A DNA stretch of 21,342 nt from Acidithiobacillus ferrianus (GCF_010378095.1 NZ_WNJL01000028.1:1-21342), one strand, 5' to 3'; counted from the stretch's first letter, positions 5,936 to 13,711 are shown. Translations and numbers: made by a program. Notes: a model not told the origin generated them from the sequence alone.

Positions 5936-7120
5936 GTCGGCAACAAATGGCGGCAGCAGCTTTTTGAGTATACCGCCTTCTATGATGCTCCTGAATTAGC
6001 GGAGCGTCTGGCGGTAGAGGGTCACTTTGCACCCGCCCAGCATTTTATGGCCCAGCGTCCGAGAGTTGTCAGTAGTCGCCTGGCGACTTACGGCCGACGT
6101 CAATTTCATGAAGTCTGGGCCGATTGTGATCGCTATGGCCTGGAGCATCGCACCCCCATGAATCAGACACCGCTGATGGCGGCAGCACGGGCGGGGAATA
6201 TCCCCTTGGTAGAAGCCCTGCTGGACAAGGGCGCATGTCGCGATGCCGCGGATCATCTGGGTCGCAATGCGGCACACCTCGCCCTGCGCGAGGCTATTGG
6301 TAATCCGCAGTTTGCCCGGGAAGCCTTGCCGGCATTGTGGACCGTACTGGCCCCTCTCAGTCTGGATCTGCGTATCGGGGATCGGTTGGTACGTCTGGAG
6401 CGGCATCAGGCCGAGTATTTCCTTTTTCAGAGCATCTGGTCGCTCATTCCCATCACCCCGGTGGGGGATCTCCTCGTGTTGGGGTTTACCCGGGAGGTGA
6501 TCGAACGCGCCTGGGAATTCCTGCCGGAAGCGGTGCTACCGGCTTTTCGTAAAAAAAGGAATTACATCTCCGCCATTCTGGCCCGCAACGAAGTTCAGCG
6601 TGATTATGCCTATAACCGTCACATATTCAAGAGGGTGGGTTCCGGGGTCTATCTTTTACAGCCCGACCTGTTTCTCCGAGACTCCGGTCAGGACGGGCAA
6701 TGGCAGCACTGGACCCGTGCGCACAATCTGCATTTCCTGGAACAGCATTTCTTGGCTCGCGGGGAGATATTGCGCAAGGTAGCGGCGATCGTCCAACCCA
6801 CCGCGCGCGCAACCACGCCTGCAGAACCCCCAGCGCAGAGTCGGACGTTTGTCAAAACCCGAAAAGTCCAGCGAAGCGATCCACCAAAGCAGGCGTCGCA
6901 GAAAACCCCAGGTGAGCCCCAAAAAAGACCTTCAGGGAAGGAAGCGAGTCGGAGTTTCTTGAAAACAGTGAACAAAGTGCAAGCCGCAAAACCTCCCGTG
7001 AAGGTCGTACGCAGCAAGAAGCCGCCCAAGGCTACAAAGCCAGCTTCAGAAAAACCACCTCCCCCAGACCAGGCGCAGCTACCACTGTTTGAAGAAAGTA
7101 AAGAGCCAGAAATGCAATGA
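5936..7120 (+). pseudogene. Ankyrin-repeat protein, 3' part (5' end lost to IS rearrangement)
   Basis: The first few codons after the IS110 right end still read as IstB in one frame; from about 5950 another frame is coherent to the stop at 7120. It encodes FEYTAFYDAPELAERLAVEG, an ankyrin unit (TPMNQTPLMAAARAGNIPLVEALLDKGA and DHLGRNAAHLALREA), a central domain I do not recognise (with RKKRNYISAILARNEVQRDYAYNRH), and a Lys/Pro-rich tail of about 100 residues. Near the C-terminus is QLPLF (7076-7090), which fits the sliding-clamp-binding consensus QL[SD]LF. No start codon with a ribosome-binding site is obvious; an internal ATG such as that before AQRPRVVSS might still be used. The body has no stop or frameshift, so it may be a recently beheaded gene. 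Function unknown. Confidence 0.65.
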
Positions 7121-7247
7121 AAACTCCAGGGGTCCAACGGACACCCCATAAATGCGGCCAATCTATTATCGTTCGGCGGTATTTGAATGTCATTCTGCTC
7201 GATAGCCTGACCTATGTGTCAGAATTATCCAAGCGGACGTTTGTTGG

Positions 7248-7643
7248 ATGAGCCTCGCCACGGACCTGCTCCTTGCGCAAACCATTCTGGCCATTCACTT
7301 GGCCGTCATAACTTTCAATATTTTTGGTTTGGTGGTTATACCAATCGGAGCATGGCGCGGGTGGCCTTGGGTCAGGATATTCTGGTGGCGCGCGTTACAC
7401 CTTGGCGCACTCTTCGTCGTGGCCATTCAAGCTGTGCTGGGTCGCGCCTGTTTTCTGACCATTTGGCAGAGTCAATTGCAGCAAGCTGCCGGAGGACAAG
7501 GGTACCGGCAACCATTCATTCAGACTTGGATAGATCACCTGCTGTTTTGGAATCTTCCGATCCTCTTTTTCAGCACTATTTATGTTCTGGTATGGATTTA
7601 TGTGCTTTTTCTCTGGTGGCGTGTACCACCACGCTGGCCCTGA
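7248..7643 (+). CDS. DUF2784-family membrane protein
   Basis: 131 aa with four predicted membrane segments (about 10-35, 45-65, 95-110, 110-125). The arrangement FWWRALHLGALFVVAIQAVLGRACFLTIWQSQLQQAAGGQGYRQPFIQTWIDHLLFW matches DUF2784: a Cys followed by LT and W, then an AGxxGY segment and a hydrophobic tail. No biochemical role is known for the family. The ATG at 7248 has only a weak upstream purine stretch. It stands alone, between the ankyrin gene and the convergent Nramp operon, and an imperfect inverted repeat (TATTGAG/CTCAATA, 7650-7687) lies just behind its stop. Confidence 0.75.
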   Translation: MSLATDLLLAQTILAIHLAVITFNIFGLVVIPIGAWRGWPWVRIFWWRALHLGALFVVAIQAVLGRACFLTIWQSQLQQAAGGQGYRQPFIQTWIDHLLFWNLPILFFSTIYVLVWIYVLFLWWRVPPRWP

Positions 7644-7786
7644 TTGCGGTATTGAGGCCGCGCACGGTGGCGCCATTGCCGCTCAATATCAATGAGGGCA
7701 CCCAGGACAAAGGGCGAGGAGCAGGTCTTCCGCAGTGAGGATGAGGTCGGGCATCTGCGGGATCATGACGCTCATTTACCCTGAAT

Positions 7787-7987
7787 CTACTGCATACCAC
7801 GTGCGAAGCCGATGGCCACCATGACCAGCATCACCACGATGTAGATGCGCAAACCCCAAAAGGCGACCTGGATCCATCCTCGAACCGGGGCGCGGGTGAG
7901 GGGTTGGGGCTCCAGATGGGCTTCCTCCTGGAAAAACTCCAGAAAATCTTGGGTTGGCGCCGAATGAAAATCTTCTTTACGGTGCAT
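7787..7987 (-). CDS. Small single-span membrane protein next to the Nramp gene
   Basis: 66 aa: an acidic, Phe/Glu-rich N-terminal half (DFLEFFQEEAHLEPQ) and one C-terminal membrane helix (FWGLRIYIVVMLVMVAIGFARG). It starts 9 bp after the Nramp stop, in the same direction, so the two are almost certainly co-transcribed. An AGGAG-type site lies between them. I do not recognise a family. A role as a transporter accessory subunit is only suggested by position and size. Confidence 0.65.
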   Translation of the reverse strand: MHRKEDFHSAPTQDFLEFFQEEAHLEPQPLTRAPVRGWIQVAFWGLRIYIVVMLVMVAIGFARGMQ

Positions 7988-7996
7988 GGGAACTCC

Positions 7997-9370
7997 TTAG
8001 GCAGAAGGGAACACTATGGTATAGCCATACAGTCCATTGGCCAGAATGAGAAAGCCGACGATGGCGAATGCCGACCAATTCTGCCAGGGCCGATTGATAT
8101 AGTTTCCCATGATGTCCCGGTCATTGAGCAGCATGAGCAGGAACAGCATGGCGGCGGGCATGAAAATGGAGGCAATCACCTGGACGGTCAGGTTCAGGAA
8201 GCCCAAGGGGATATGAGGAATCAGGACCACCATGGCGGCCATGGCGGCGCTGAGTATGCCGGACAGATAAAAAGGCAGTGCGCGCTGTGGTTTAAGATTC
8301 AGACTGCGGGGCAGTTTGAGCGCCTCGCCCACCGCCCAGGAAGTACTGGCGGTAATGGCGATGGCCGCTATCAGTCCGGCCTCGACGAGGCCCAGCGCGA
8401 ACAGGGCGGTTCCGATGCTGCCCAGGCTGCTTTGCCGTAGGATGTGCAGAATGGCCTGTATATCAAAGTTGGCCGCGCCCGCGTGTCCGTAGACCAGCGT
8501 TCCCGTCAACACGACAATGGCGATGGCAATGACCCCCATGGAGAGACTGCCGATGGCCGTGTCCGCCTGACCGCTGGGGATGTCATGGATGGTAAGCCCC
8601 TTGTCGACGACGGAGGATTGCTCAAAAAACAGCATCCAGGGGGCAATGGTGGTGCCGAGGTTGGCCAGGATGACATAGGTAAAGGCACCCAGGGCGGCTC
8701 CGGCAGGGATATGCCAGTTGCCTATGGCGGCAACGACCTGGCTCCAGTCCGGGTGCGCGGCGATGGCCAGTGGTACGAAAATGATGTTGCCGGCGGCGAT
8801 CCACAGTGCCAAACGCTCCCAGGTGCTGTAATGCAAAAAAATCATGATGGAGGCGACGAATATCCAGGCGACCGGCACCGAAAGGAAAGGGGATACGGAA
8901 AAGATGCTCATGCCCACGCGGATACCGATGAACTCGGTCACCAGGGTCAGGATGTTGGCAACGATGAGATCAAGCAGGGAAAACACGCCCCAAAAGGCAC
9001 CATAGCGGCCCCAGATCATTTCGGCGTGGCCGCGATGGGTCACGGCACCCAGACGGACGGTCATTTCCTGTACAATGTAGGCCACGGGAATCATGAGCAA
9101 CAAGAAAGGGATAAAAAAACCGATGCCATACATCGCGCCTGTCTGGGCATAGGTAATGACGCCGCCAGCATCGTTGTCGGCGATCATGACGAGAATGCCC
9201 GGCCCGATCAGGCTCAGGAACAAAAGCAGGCGCCGCCACCAGGAGGGATGATGACGCAATTGATAGATTCGCCAGCGGTCCTGGATGCGCTGACGCTCAT
9301 CCTCGGGCAACTGCTGCAGGAGATCGGCCTCGGTGGGTGGTGGTGCAGGGGTTTCCGGTATTGCCGACAT
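7997..9370 (-). CDS. Nramp (SLC11)-family divalent-cation transporter with non-canonical metal-site motifs
   Basis: 457 aa, about 11 membrane helices. The start at 9370 is chosen because GAGGAGG sits 7-8 nt upstream; the open frame continues further but without such a site. Family features are the first-helix region IGPGILVMIADNDAGGVITYAQTG, QEMTVRLGAVTHRGHAEMI and VTEFIGI. The canonical first-helix metal motif DPGN is replaced by DNDAGG (65-70). The sixth-helix position normally carrying a metal-selecting Met (MPH) reads GTTIAPW (239-245). Loss of the Met is reported for Nramp-related magnesium transporters, so Mg2+ (or broad divalent) rather than Mn2+/Fe2+ transport is possible. It forms an operon with the 66-aa membrane protein downstream. 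Confidence 0.85.
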   Translation of the reverse strand: MSAIPETPAPPPTEADLLQQLPEDERQRIQDRWRIYQLRHHPSWWRRLLLFLSLIGPGILVMIADNDAGGVITYAQTGAMYGIGFFIPFLLLMIPVAYIVQEMTVRLGAVTHRGHAEMIWGRYGAFWGVFSLLDLIVANILTLVTEFIGIRVGMSIFSVSPFLSVPVAWIFVASIMIFLHYSTWERLALWIAAGNIIFVPLAIAAHPDWSQVVAAIGNWHIPAGAALGAFTYVILANLGTTIAPWMLFFEQSSVVDKGLTIHDIPSGQADTAIGSLSMGVIAIAIVVLTGTLVYGHAGAANFDIQAILHILRQSSLGSIGTALFALGLVEAGLIAAIAITASTSWAVGEALKLPRSLNLKPQRALPFYLSGILSAAMAAMVVLIPHIPLGFLNLTVQVIASIFMPAAMLFLLMLLNDRDIMGNYINRPWQNWSAFAIVGFLILANGLYGYTIVFPSA

Positions 9371-9801
9371 AATGCATCCTCCTCGGGGAAAAATGGAGCG
9401 CGACTTTGACACAACCATCCCGCCTGTCTCGCCAGAAGCAAGGCCGGCAATCCACACGTGAATAGGGGAAAATGGTTCACACCGCCCGAGGACCAGATGG
9501 TGGCGCAAGCGTTACTTGGCCAAGCCGCCCCAAATCTAGGGTCCTGAGTCGCCCCCCATGGGGCCTACCAGGGTAACTGTCCAAGCCTCACTGCCTCCAC
9601 GAAATACGGGGCGATTCATGTCGAGCTTTTACGTCATCCCGCAGAAGTACGTCAAGAAAAAATCGATCGGCTCCATCCAGAGGGTCATCCGATACTACAG
9701 GTCAAATTCGTCCAAGGGCCTTGGCGGCGAGCCCGATCCTCGGAGCACGTCAGATGGATCAATTGGTACAGGGTCGATGCGCCAATACCTTAGGTGTTCC
9801 T
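9371..9801. other. Non-coding stretch between the toxin gene end and the Nramp start
   Basis: About 430 bp. The Nramp ribosome-binding site is at its left edge. The one short open frame on the plus strand (about 9558-9812) has no family features or ribosome-binding site and I do not call it. I looked for a manganese (yybP-ykoY) or magnesium leader motif on the minus strand and did not find a convincing one. Confidence 0.4.
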
Positions 9802-10299
9802 TCAAGACCTGATGGTTGTCCCCAACACCTTGAACGACAGGAATAGCATCAGCGGGTTATCAGGTGACGCATCGAATCCGAAGCGCCGATAGTAGTCTGC
9901 CGCTCGCTCATCGATAGCGTCGACGAATAGGCCAATACCGCCAGCCTCGTTGTAGATGCGTTGTGCCCGCATCAGAGCATGGAGCAGCAACAATTCACCG
10001 AGTTCTTTGCTCTGGAACGCCCTGTCAATAGCCAATCGCCCCAAGCGTACACCCGGAATGCGATGCGGTAACTTTTTGCGCCATGTATCCGGTAGATGTC
10101 GGTTTTCGAGTTCGGCCAGTGTGAGTGCATAATATCCGCAAATAGGATCTGGTACACTTTCCCGGACTGCGACAAATGTCTTCGATAGTCCCTTCTCCTG
10201 ATGCTGGCGGGCCACCTGCCGCAACCAGTCGTTCAGTTCCTGACGGCCACAATCGAAGTTCTGCCGGTCATGGTTCCCAGTTAAAGGGGGTATCTGCAT
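9802..10299 (-). CDS. GNAT-family toxin of a TacAT-like toxin-antitoxin pair
   Basis: 165 aa. The N-terminus LTGNHDRQNFDCGRQELNDWLRQVARQHQEKGLSKTFV is the signature opening of TacT-type acetyltransferase toxins (L-x-x-x-H-D-x-x-x-F-D-C-G-x-x-x-L-D-x-W-L). The acetyl-CoA region follows the RLGRLAIDRAFQSKELGELLL segment, in which the glycine-rich loop is weaker than usual (QSKELG in place of QGxGxG). The C-terminal YYRRFGF carries the expected catalytic Tyr. Known members acetylate the amino group of aminoacyl-tRNA and stop translation. The start overlaps the antitoxin gene by 32 bp, so translation is probably coupled. Confidence 0.88.
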   Translation of the reverse strand: MQIPPLTGNHDRQNFDCGRQELNDWLRQVARQHQEKGLSKTFVAVRESVPDPICGYYALTLAELENRHLPDTWRKKLPHRIPGVRLGRLAIDRAFQSKELGELLLLHALMRAQRIYNEAGGIGLFVDAIDERAADYYRRFGFDASPDNPLMLFLSFKVLGTTIRS

Positions 10300-10579
10300 C
10301 GTCTCGCATCGTCTTCCGGTAGCGACTTATGGCCGCCTTCAGCTTCGCGTTGGGCTCGGGCGGGTTTTCCACCAGATCGAGCAGCCAATTCCAGCCGCTC
10401 GGCGACAGGCGGATGACATCCTCTCGCTCGATGACCGCATGCGCCTCCTTTAACGCCGACTGCACCAGAAACTGATTGACCGTGGCACCGGTCAGTTCGG
10501 CTGCTCGGCACAATGTCTCATAGACGTCATGCGGGACGCGCGCACCGATGCGATCTTGTTTGGCACTGGTGGTTTCCAT
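10268..10579 (-). CDS. DUF1778 (TacA-like) ribbon-helix-helix antitoxin
   Basis: 103 aa from the ATG at 10579 (METTSAKQDRIGARVPHDVYETLCRAAELTGATVNQFLVQSALKEAHAVIE). The RIxxRVPxxxYxxLxxAAxLTGxTxxxFL pattern is the DUF1778 ribbon-helix-helix domain, which binds DNA as a dimer. The C-terminal part (about 70-103) is expected to wrap the toxin. An in-frame ATG 48 bp upstream (10627) would add MVAGRKIGKWHYKRVG; I prefer the shorter form because homologues begin close to the RHH strand, though neither start has a strong ribosome-binding site. It precedes and overlaps the GNAT toxin. Autoregulation is expected from the family. Confidence 0.85.
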   Translation of the reverse strand: METTSAKQDRIGARVPHDVYETLCRAAELTGATVNQFLVQSALKEAHAVIEREDVIRLSPSGWNWLLDLVENPPEPNAKLKAAISRYRKTMRDDADTPFNWEP

Positions 10580-10656
10580 TCCAACGCGCTTGTAGTGCCA
10601 CTTGCCGATTTTGCGCCCCGCAACCATCGGTATTTTTGGAGAATTTATTAGGGCTT

Positions 10657-10673
10657 AAACTTGGGCTAAGTTT
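10657..10673. repeat. Inverted repeat AAACTT-n5-AAGTTT at the sqdB stop, upstream of the TA genes
   Basis: Perfect 6-bp arms (10657-10662, 10668-10673) flank GGGCT, which itself recurs three times in 10651-10679. It overlaps the sqdB stop codon and lies 78 bp before the antitoxin ATG. It could be a TA autoregulatory operator or simply a weak hairpin; it has no U-run, so it is not a standard terminator. Confidence 0.35.
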
Positions 10674-11856
10674 CGGGCTCCGGTAACCGCCGCCAACGAG
10701 ATCGGCAGAGAATCTTGGCGGGGTCACAACGGTCGCGGTACTTGCGGGCGCTGCCCCGGATTTCCTCCAGGAGTCCTGCTGAGAGAGTGACGGGCTCCAG
10801 CCCCAGATTCCGCAGGCCCTGGTTTACCACCCGCAATTCATTCTCAGCCTGCTCGTTGCGGGGATTATCCACAAATGCCACAGGAATATCGGTCAAGGTA
10901 TGGATCAATCGCGCCAGATCCCGAACACGGTGGGTCTCGGTGGTCTGATTGAAGACCCGGACCCGCTCACCAAGCGCCGGGGGATGATCGACGGCCAATT
11001 CGATGCAGCGGACGGTATCGCGGATGTGGATAAAGGCCCGGGTTTGCCCACCCGTGCCATGGACCGTCAGCGGATGACCCACCGCCGCCTGCATGAGGAA
11101 ACGGTTGAGCACCGTGCCGAAATCGCCGTCATAGTCGAAACGATTGATGAGCCGTTCATCCAACTGTGTCTCCGCCGTCTCCGTTCCCCAGACGACACCT
11201 TGGTGCAAGTCGGTGATTCGCAATCCATCGTTCTTGTTGTAATAGTAAAAAAAGAGCTGATCCTGGGTCTTGGTCAGGTGATAGATGGAGCCGGGATCGG
11301 CAGGATAAAGAATTTCCGTTTCTTCGCTTTCCTCGCAATCCGGCGAGACCAGTTTTACCTTCTGGTAGCCCTCGGGCAACTGGAAGCGGGAGGTTTTGTA
11401 ACCGTAGACCCCCATGGTCCCGAGATGTACCAGGTGGCAGTGCGCTTCCAGTCCGCATTCCACCAAGGCGCACAGCACGTTATGGGTGGCGTTGAGGTTG
11501 TTGTCCACCGTATAGCGCTTGTGCCAGGGAGATTTCATAGAATACGGGGCGGAGCGCTGTTCCGCGAAATGAACGATGGCCTGGGGGCGCCAACGCCCGA
11601 GGAAATTCAGGAATGGCTCATAATCTTTGGCAATGTCCATGGCGGTGAACCCAATCCGCCGCTTGCTGAGGGTTTGCCATACCTGCAAACGTTCCTCCAG
11701 GGGCCGGATAGGCGTCAGGGATTCCACTCCGAGCTCACGATCCTGCCGTCGGCGGATGAAATTGTCGAGGATGTGAACCTCGTGGCCTCGACGGGAGAGG
11801 TACAGGCTGGTGGGCCAGCCGCAAAAGCCATCTCCACCCAGAATCACGATCCGCAT
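10666..11856 (-). CDS. sqdB: UDP-sulfoquinovose synthase
   Basis: 396 aa, normal length. It makes UDP-sulfoquinovose from UDP-glucose and sulfite, the head-group donor for the sulfolipid SQDG. Family signatures are clear: the NAD-binding start MRIVILGGDGFCGWPTSLYLS (GGDGFCG 7-13), FAEQRSAPYSM (97-107), HLGTMGVYG with Thr147, and the Tyr192-x3-Lys196 pair (YHLTK) of extended SDR enzymes. LHQGVVWGTET and GTGGQTRAFIHIRDT follow as in plant SQD1. It starts 12 bp after the glycosyltransferase stop and is the last gene of the leftward operon. The product would change membrane lipids and save phosphate, which fits the pho-box-like promoter upstream of the operon. Confidence 0.95.
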   Translation of the reverse strand: MRIVILGGDGFCGWPTSLYLSRRGHEVHILDNFIRRRQDRELGVESLTPIRPLEERLQVWQTLSKRRIGFTAMDIAKDYEPFLNFLGRWRPQAIVHFAEQRSAPYSMKSPWHKRYTVDNNLNATHNVLCALVECGLEAHCHLVHLGTMGVYGYKTSRFQLPEGYQKVKLVSPDCEESEETEILYPADPGSIYHLTKTQDQLFFYYYNKNDGLRITDLHQGVVWGTETAETQLDERLINRFDYDGDFGTVLNRFLMQAAVGHPLTVHGTGGQTRAFIHIRDTVRCIELAVDHPPALGERVRVFNQTTETHRVRDLARLIHTLTDIPVAFVDNPRNEQAENELRVVNQGLRNLGLEPVTLSAGLLEEIRGSARKYRDRCDPAKILCRSRWRRLPEPET

Positions 11857-11868
11857 CGCGTTTTCTTC

Positions 11869-12918
11869 CTATACGACGTCTTGCCGCGGGAAAGCATTCA
11901 GCGAATCGGGACGCGCAGGTACCAGCAGGGATGCAAATACCTCCGTACAGCGGCGCCAGTCGTGGACCAGCGCCGCAGTCCGGCAGGCATCACGGGAAAC
12001 GGACCAGGCGGCCAGGGAGGCCTTGCCTAAATCCTCATCCAGATAACCGTTGATCCCATTCTCGACCACGGCCTGGGGGCCCACCACCGGATAAGCGGCG
12101 ACCGGCACGCCGCAGGCGTTGGCCTCGTAGAGGACCAATCCCAGGGTGTCGGTGCGGCTGGGAAAGACCATCACGTCAGCGGAAGCCAAGTGGCGCGCCA
12201 GCGTTTCCCCCCGCATCAATCCGAGAAAATGCACCTCGGGGTAGCGTCTTTGCAAATCCGCGCGGAGGGGCCCATCACCAATCACATGCTTGCTGCCGGG
12301 TAAATCCAGACTGAGGAACGCCTCGACATTTTTTTCCACCGCCACTCGACCGCAATACACGAAGGCCGGACGGGGACCGGGCAGATGAGCGAGGCGTTCC
12401 TCCTCCGGCAAAGGCCGAAAGAGTTCTCCATCCACGCCGCGTGGCCACAAGCACAGTCGGCCCAGTCCGCGCTCCCGCAGTTCCTGGGCCAGGGCCTCAT
12501 TGGAGACCAGGACATGATCCGCCGCCCCGTGGAACCAGCGCATGTAGGCGTACCCCCAAGACACGGGAACCGGGAATCGGGCGGCGATATATTCGGGAAA
12601 ACGGGTGTGGAAGGACGTGGTAAAAATCCAACCCTGTTGCTGGCACCAATTGCGGGCGGCCAGACCCAGGGGGCCTTCAGTGGCGATATGCACGGCATCC
12701 GGCAAAAACGCGCTGAAGATCCTGCCGATACGGCGCTTGGGCGAGAGGGTCAAGCGAATTTCAGGGTAGGTTGGACAAGGAATACCGACCTTCCCTTCGC
12801 TGGTGACCATGCGCACCTCATAGCCCAAATGGCGCAATTGGGTTGCCGTCTGATTCAAGGTCGTCACCACCCCGTTCACTTGCGGGAACCAGGCGTCCGT
12901 GACCAGAGCGACTTTCAT
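11869..12918 (-). CDS. GT4-family glycosyltransferase, probable sulfoquinovosyl (SqdX-like) or related lipid glycosyltransferase
   Basis: 349 aa. GT-B fold features are the start MKVALVTDAWFPQVNGVVTTLNQT, the nucleotide-sugar region FVYCGRVAVEKNVEAFL (187-202, Arg191 and Lys196) and the acidic E-x7-E-type region PSRTDTLGLVLYEANACGVP (253-272). The sequence type is that of SqdX/MgtA-like GT4 enzymes. Next to sqdB, the obvious role is transfer of sulfoquinovose from UDP-sulfoquinovose to diacylglycerol. A mannosyl- or glucosyl-transferase role cannot be excluded from sequence alone. The start codon overlaps the stop of the upstream gene as ATGA (12915-12918), so translation is coupled; this also supports choosing 12918 over longer starts. 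Confidence 0.85.
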   Translation of the reverse strand: MKVALVTDAWFPQVNGVVTTLNQTATQLRHLGYEVRMVTSEGKVGIPCPTYPEIRLTLSPKRRIGRIFSAFLPDAVHIATEGPLGLAARNWCQQQGWIFTTSFHTRFPEYIAARFPVPVSWGYAYMRWFHGAADHVLVSNEALAQELRERGLGRLCLWPRGVDGELFRPLPEEERLAHLPGPRPAFVYCGRVAVEKNVEAFLSLDLPGSKHVIGDGPLRADLQRRYPEVHFLGLMRGETLARHLASADVMVFPSRTDTLGLVLYEANACGVPVAAYPVVGPQAVVENGINGYLDEDLGKASLAAWSVSRDACRTAALVHDWRRCTEVFASLLVPARPDSLNAFPRQDVV

Positions 12919-13346
12919 GGATAATCCGGTGCGCTTTGCGACGGCCCGTGATGCGCCTGGTGTAGCCATTCCATGGGCGCCCACGTCAGGGAAACAAGAC
13001 CCTTCTGCTCATTCCACGTCGCCGTCGCATGTAGTACCCGACCTTCGCCCGCCGTCACCGCTTCGTGGTTCTCCCAAAAATCCCCAGCGGCTTCTGCCAG
13101 AAGGTGGCCTGCCCAGGTGCCCGCCGACACTCTTTCAGTCGCCGCCTGCCAGGCCAAGGCTTCAACCGCCTCAGGTATCCAAATGACCAGACGGACGGCC
13201 TTTTGCCATCCTTTATGCCCCGACCGGTTCACAGCGCATACCGCCTTCCACAGGCTGGATTGACTTCCATGACTTTCCTCCATGTCTGGTTGGCAGGAGG
13301 TCTGCAGCGACAGCCCGGCCATCCCGCTCTTTGACATAGTCTCCAT
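12915..13346 (-). CDS. Uncharacterised protein, translationally coupled to the glycosyltransferase
   Basis: Up to 143 aa; the start is either the ATG at 13346 or the one at 13337. No signal peptide or membrane span is seen. The middle is Ala/Trp/Glu-rich (VEALAWQAATERVSAGTWAGHLLAEAAGDFWENHEAV) and the end reads TWAPMEWLHQAHHG. I do not recognise a family. Its stop overlaps the next start as ATGA, strong evidence that it is a real member of the sulfolipid operon. A role in lipid remodelling is positional inference only. Confidence 0.6.
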   Translation of the reverse strand: METMSKSGMAGLSLQTSCQPDMEESHGSQSSLWKAVCAVNRSGHKGWQKAVRLVIWIPEAVEALAWQAATERVSAGTWAGHLLAEAAGDFWENHEAVTAGEGRVLHATATWNEQKGLVSLTWAPMEWLHQAHHGPSQSAPDYP

Positions 13347-13413
13347 TCACAAGCCCGGAACCCGCTCCACCGCAAGGTCCTTTCGGTTTCAACAATGCTG
13401 TGCTGATCCTCCG

Positions 13414-13665
13414 TCAGGCCGCGCCGGATTCCTCCTTTTCTTCGGCCCGGGCTTCCAGAACATCCATCAATTCCTGAATCCGATCCATGGCTTCGGCCAT
13501 CCGCACCATCCAAGCCTCCATATCTTCACGCTGTCCCGCTTCGCCCATCAGGAACATAAACAGCGTATCACTCTGGATAGCCATGTCTTCCGGGGCGCGA
13601 TCTGGCGCATAGATACCACCGGCGTAATGTTGGGCTACTCGCTCTTCCACCGCATTGCGTTCCAT
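13414..13665 (-). CDS. Small acidic protein, first gene of the sulfolipid operon
   Basis: 83 aa, strongly acidic, probably helical; the C-terminal half (MAEAMDRIQELMDVLEARAEEKEES) has a coiled-coil look. An AGGATG site lies upstream of the ATG. It begins about 40 nt downstream of the predicted transcription start of the pho-box-like promoter and 67 bp before the next gene. No family is recognised. It could be a small regulatory or adaptor protein; nothing in the sequence decides this. Confidence 0.6.
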   Translation of the reverse strand: MERNAVEERVAQHYAGGIYAPDRAPEDMAIQSDTLFMFLMGEAGQREDMEAWMVRMAEAMDRIQELMDVLEARAEEKEESGAA

Positions 13666-13711
13666 ACATCATCCTGCCAGTCGACCATCATGGGTGGGAT
13701 TACCCGAACGC

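Noticed and set aside
7129..7147. GGGGTCC / GGAcaCCCC hairpin as a terminator behind the ankyrin gene
   Set aside because: The stem is bulged and is not followed by a T-run; too weak to call.
8444..9409. Long plus-strand open frame opposite the Nramp gene
   Set aside because: Low-complexity Gly/Asp/His-rich translation typical of antisense to a membrane protein; no start signal.
9371..9560. Metal-sensing riboswitch in front of the Nramp gene
   Set aside because: I searched the minus-strand leader for yybP-ykoY or M-box features and found no convincing conserved core.
10900..12030. Long plus-strand open frame opposite sqdB and the glycosyltransferase
   Set aside because: Antisense shadow crossing two well-identified genes; no domain recognised.
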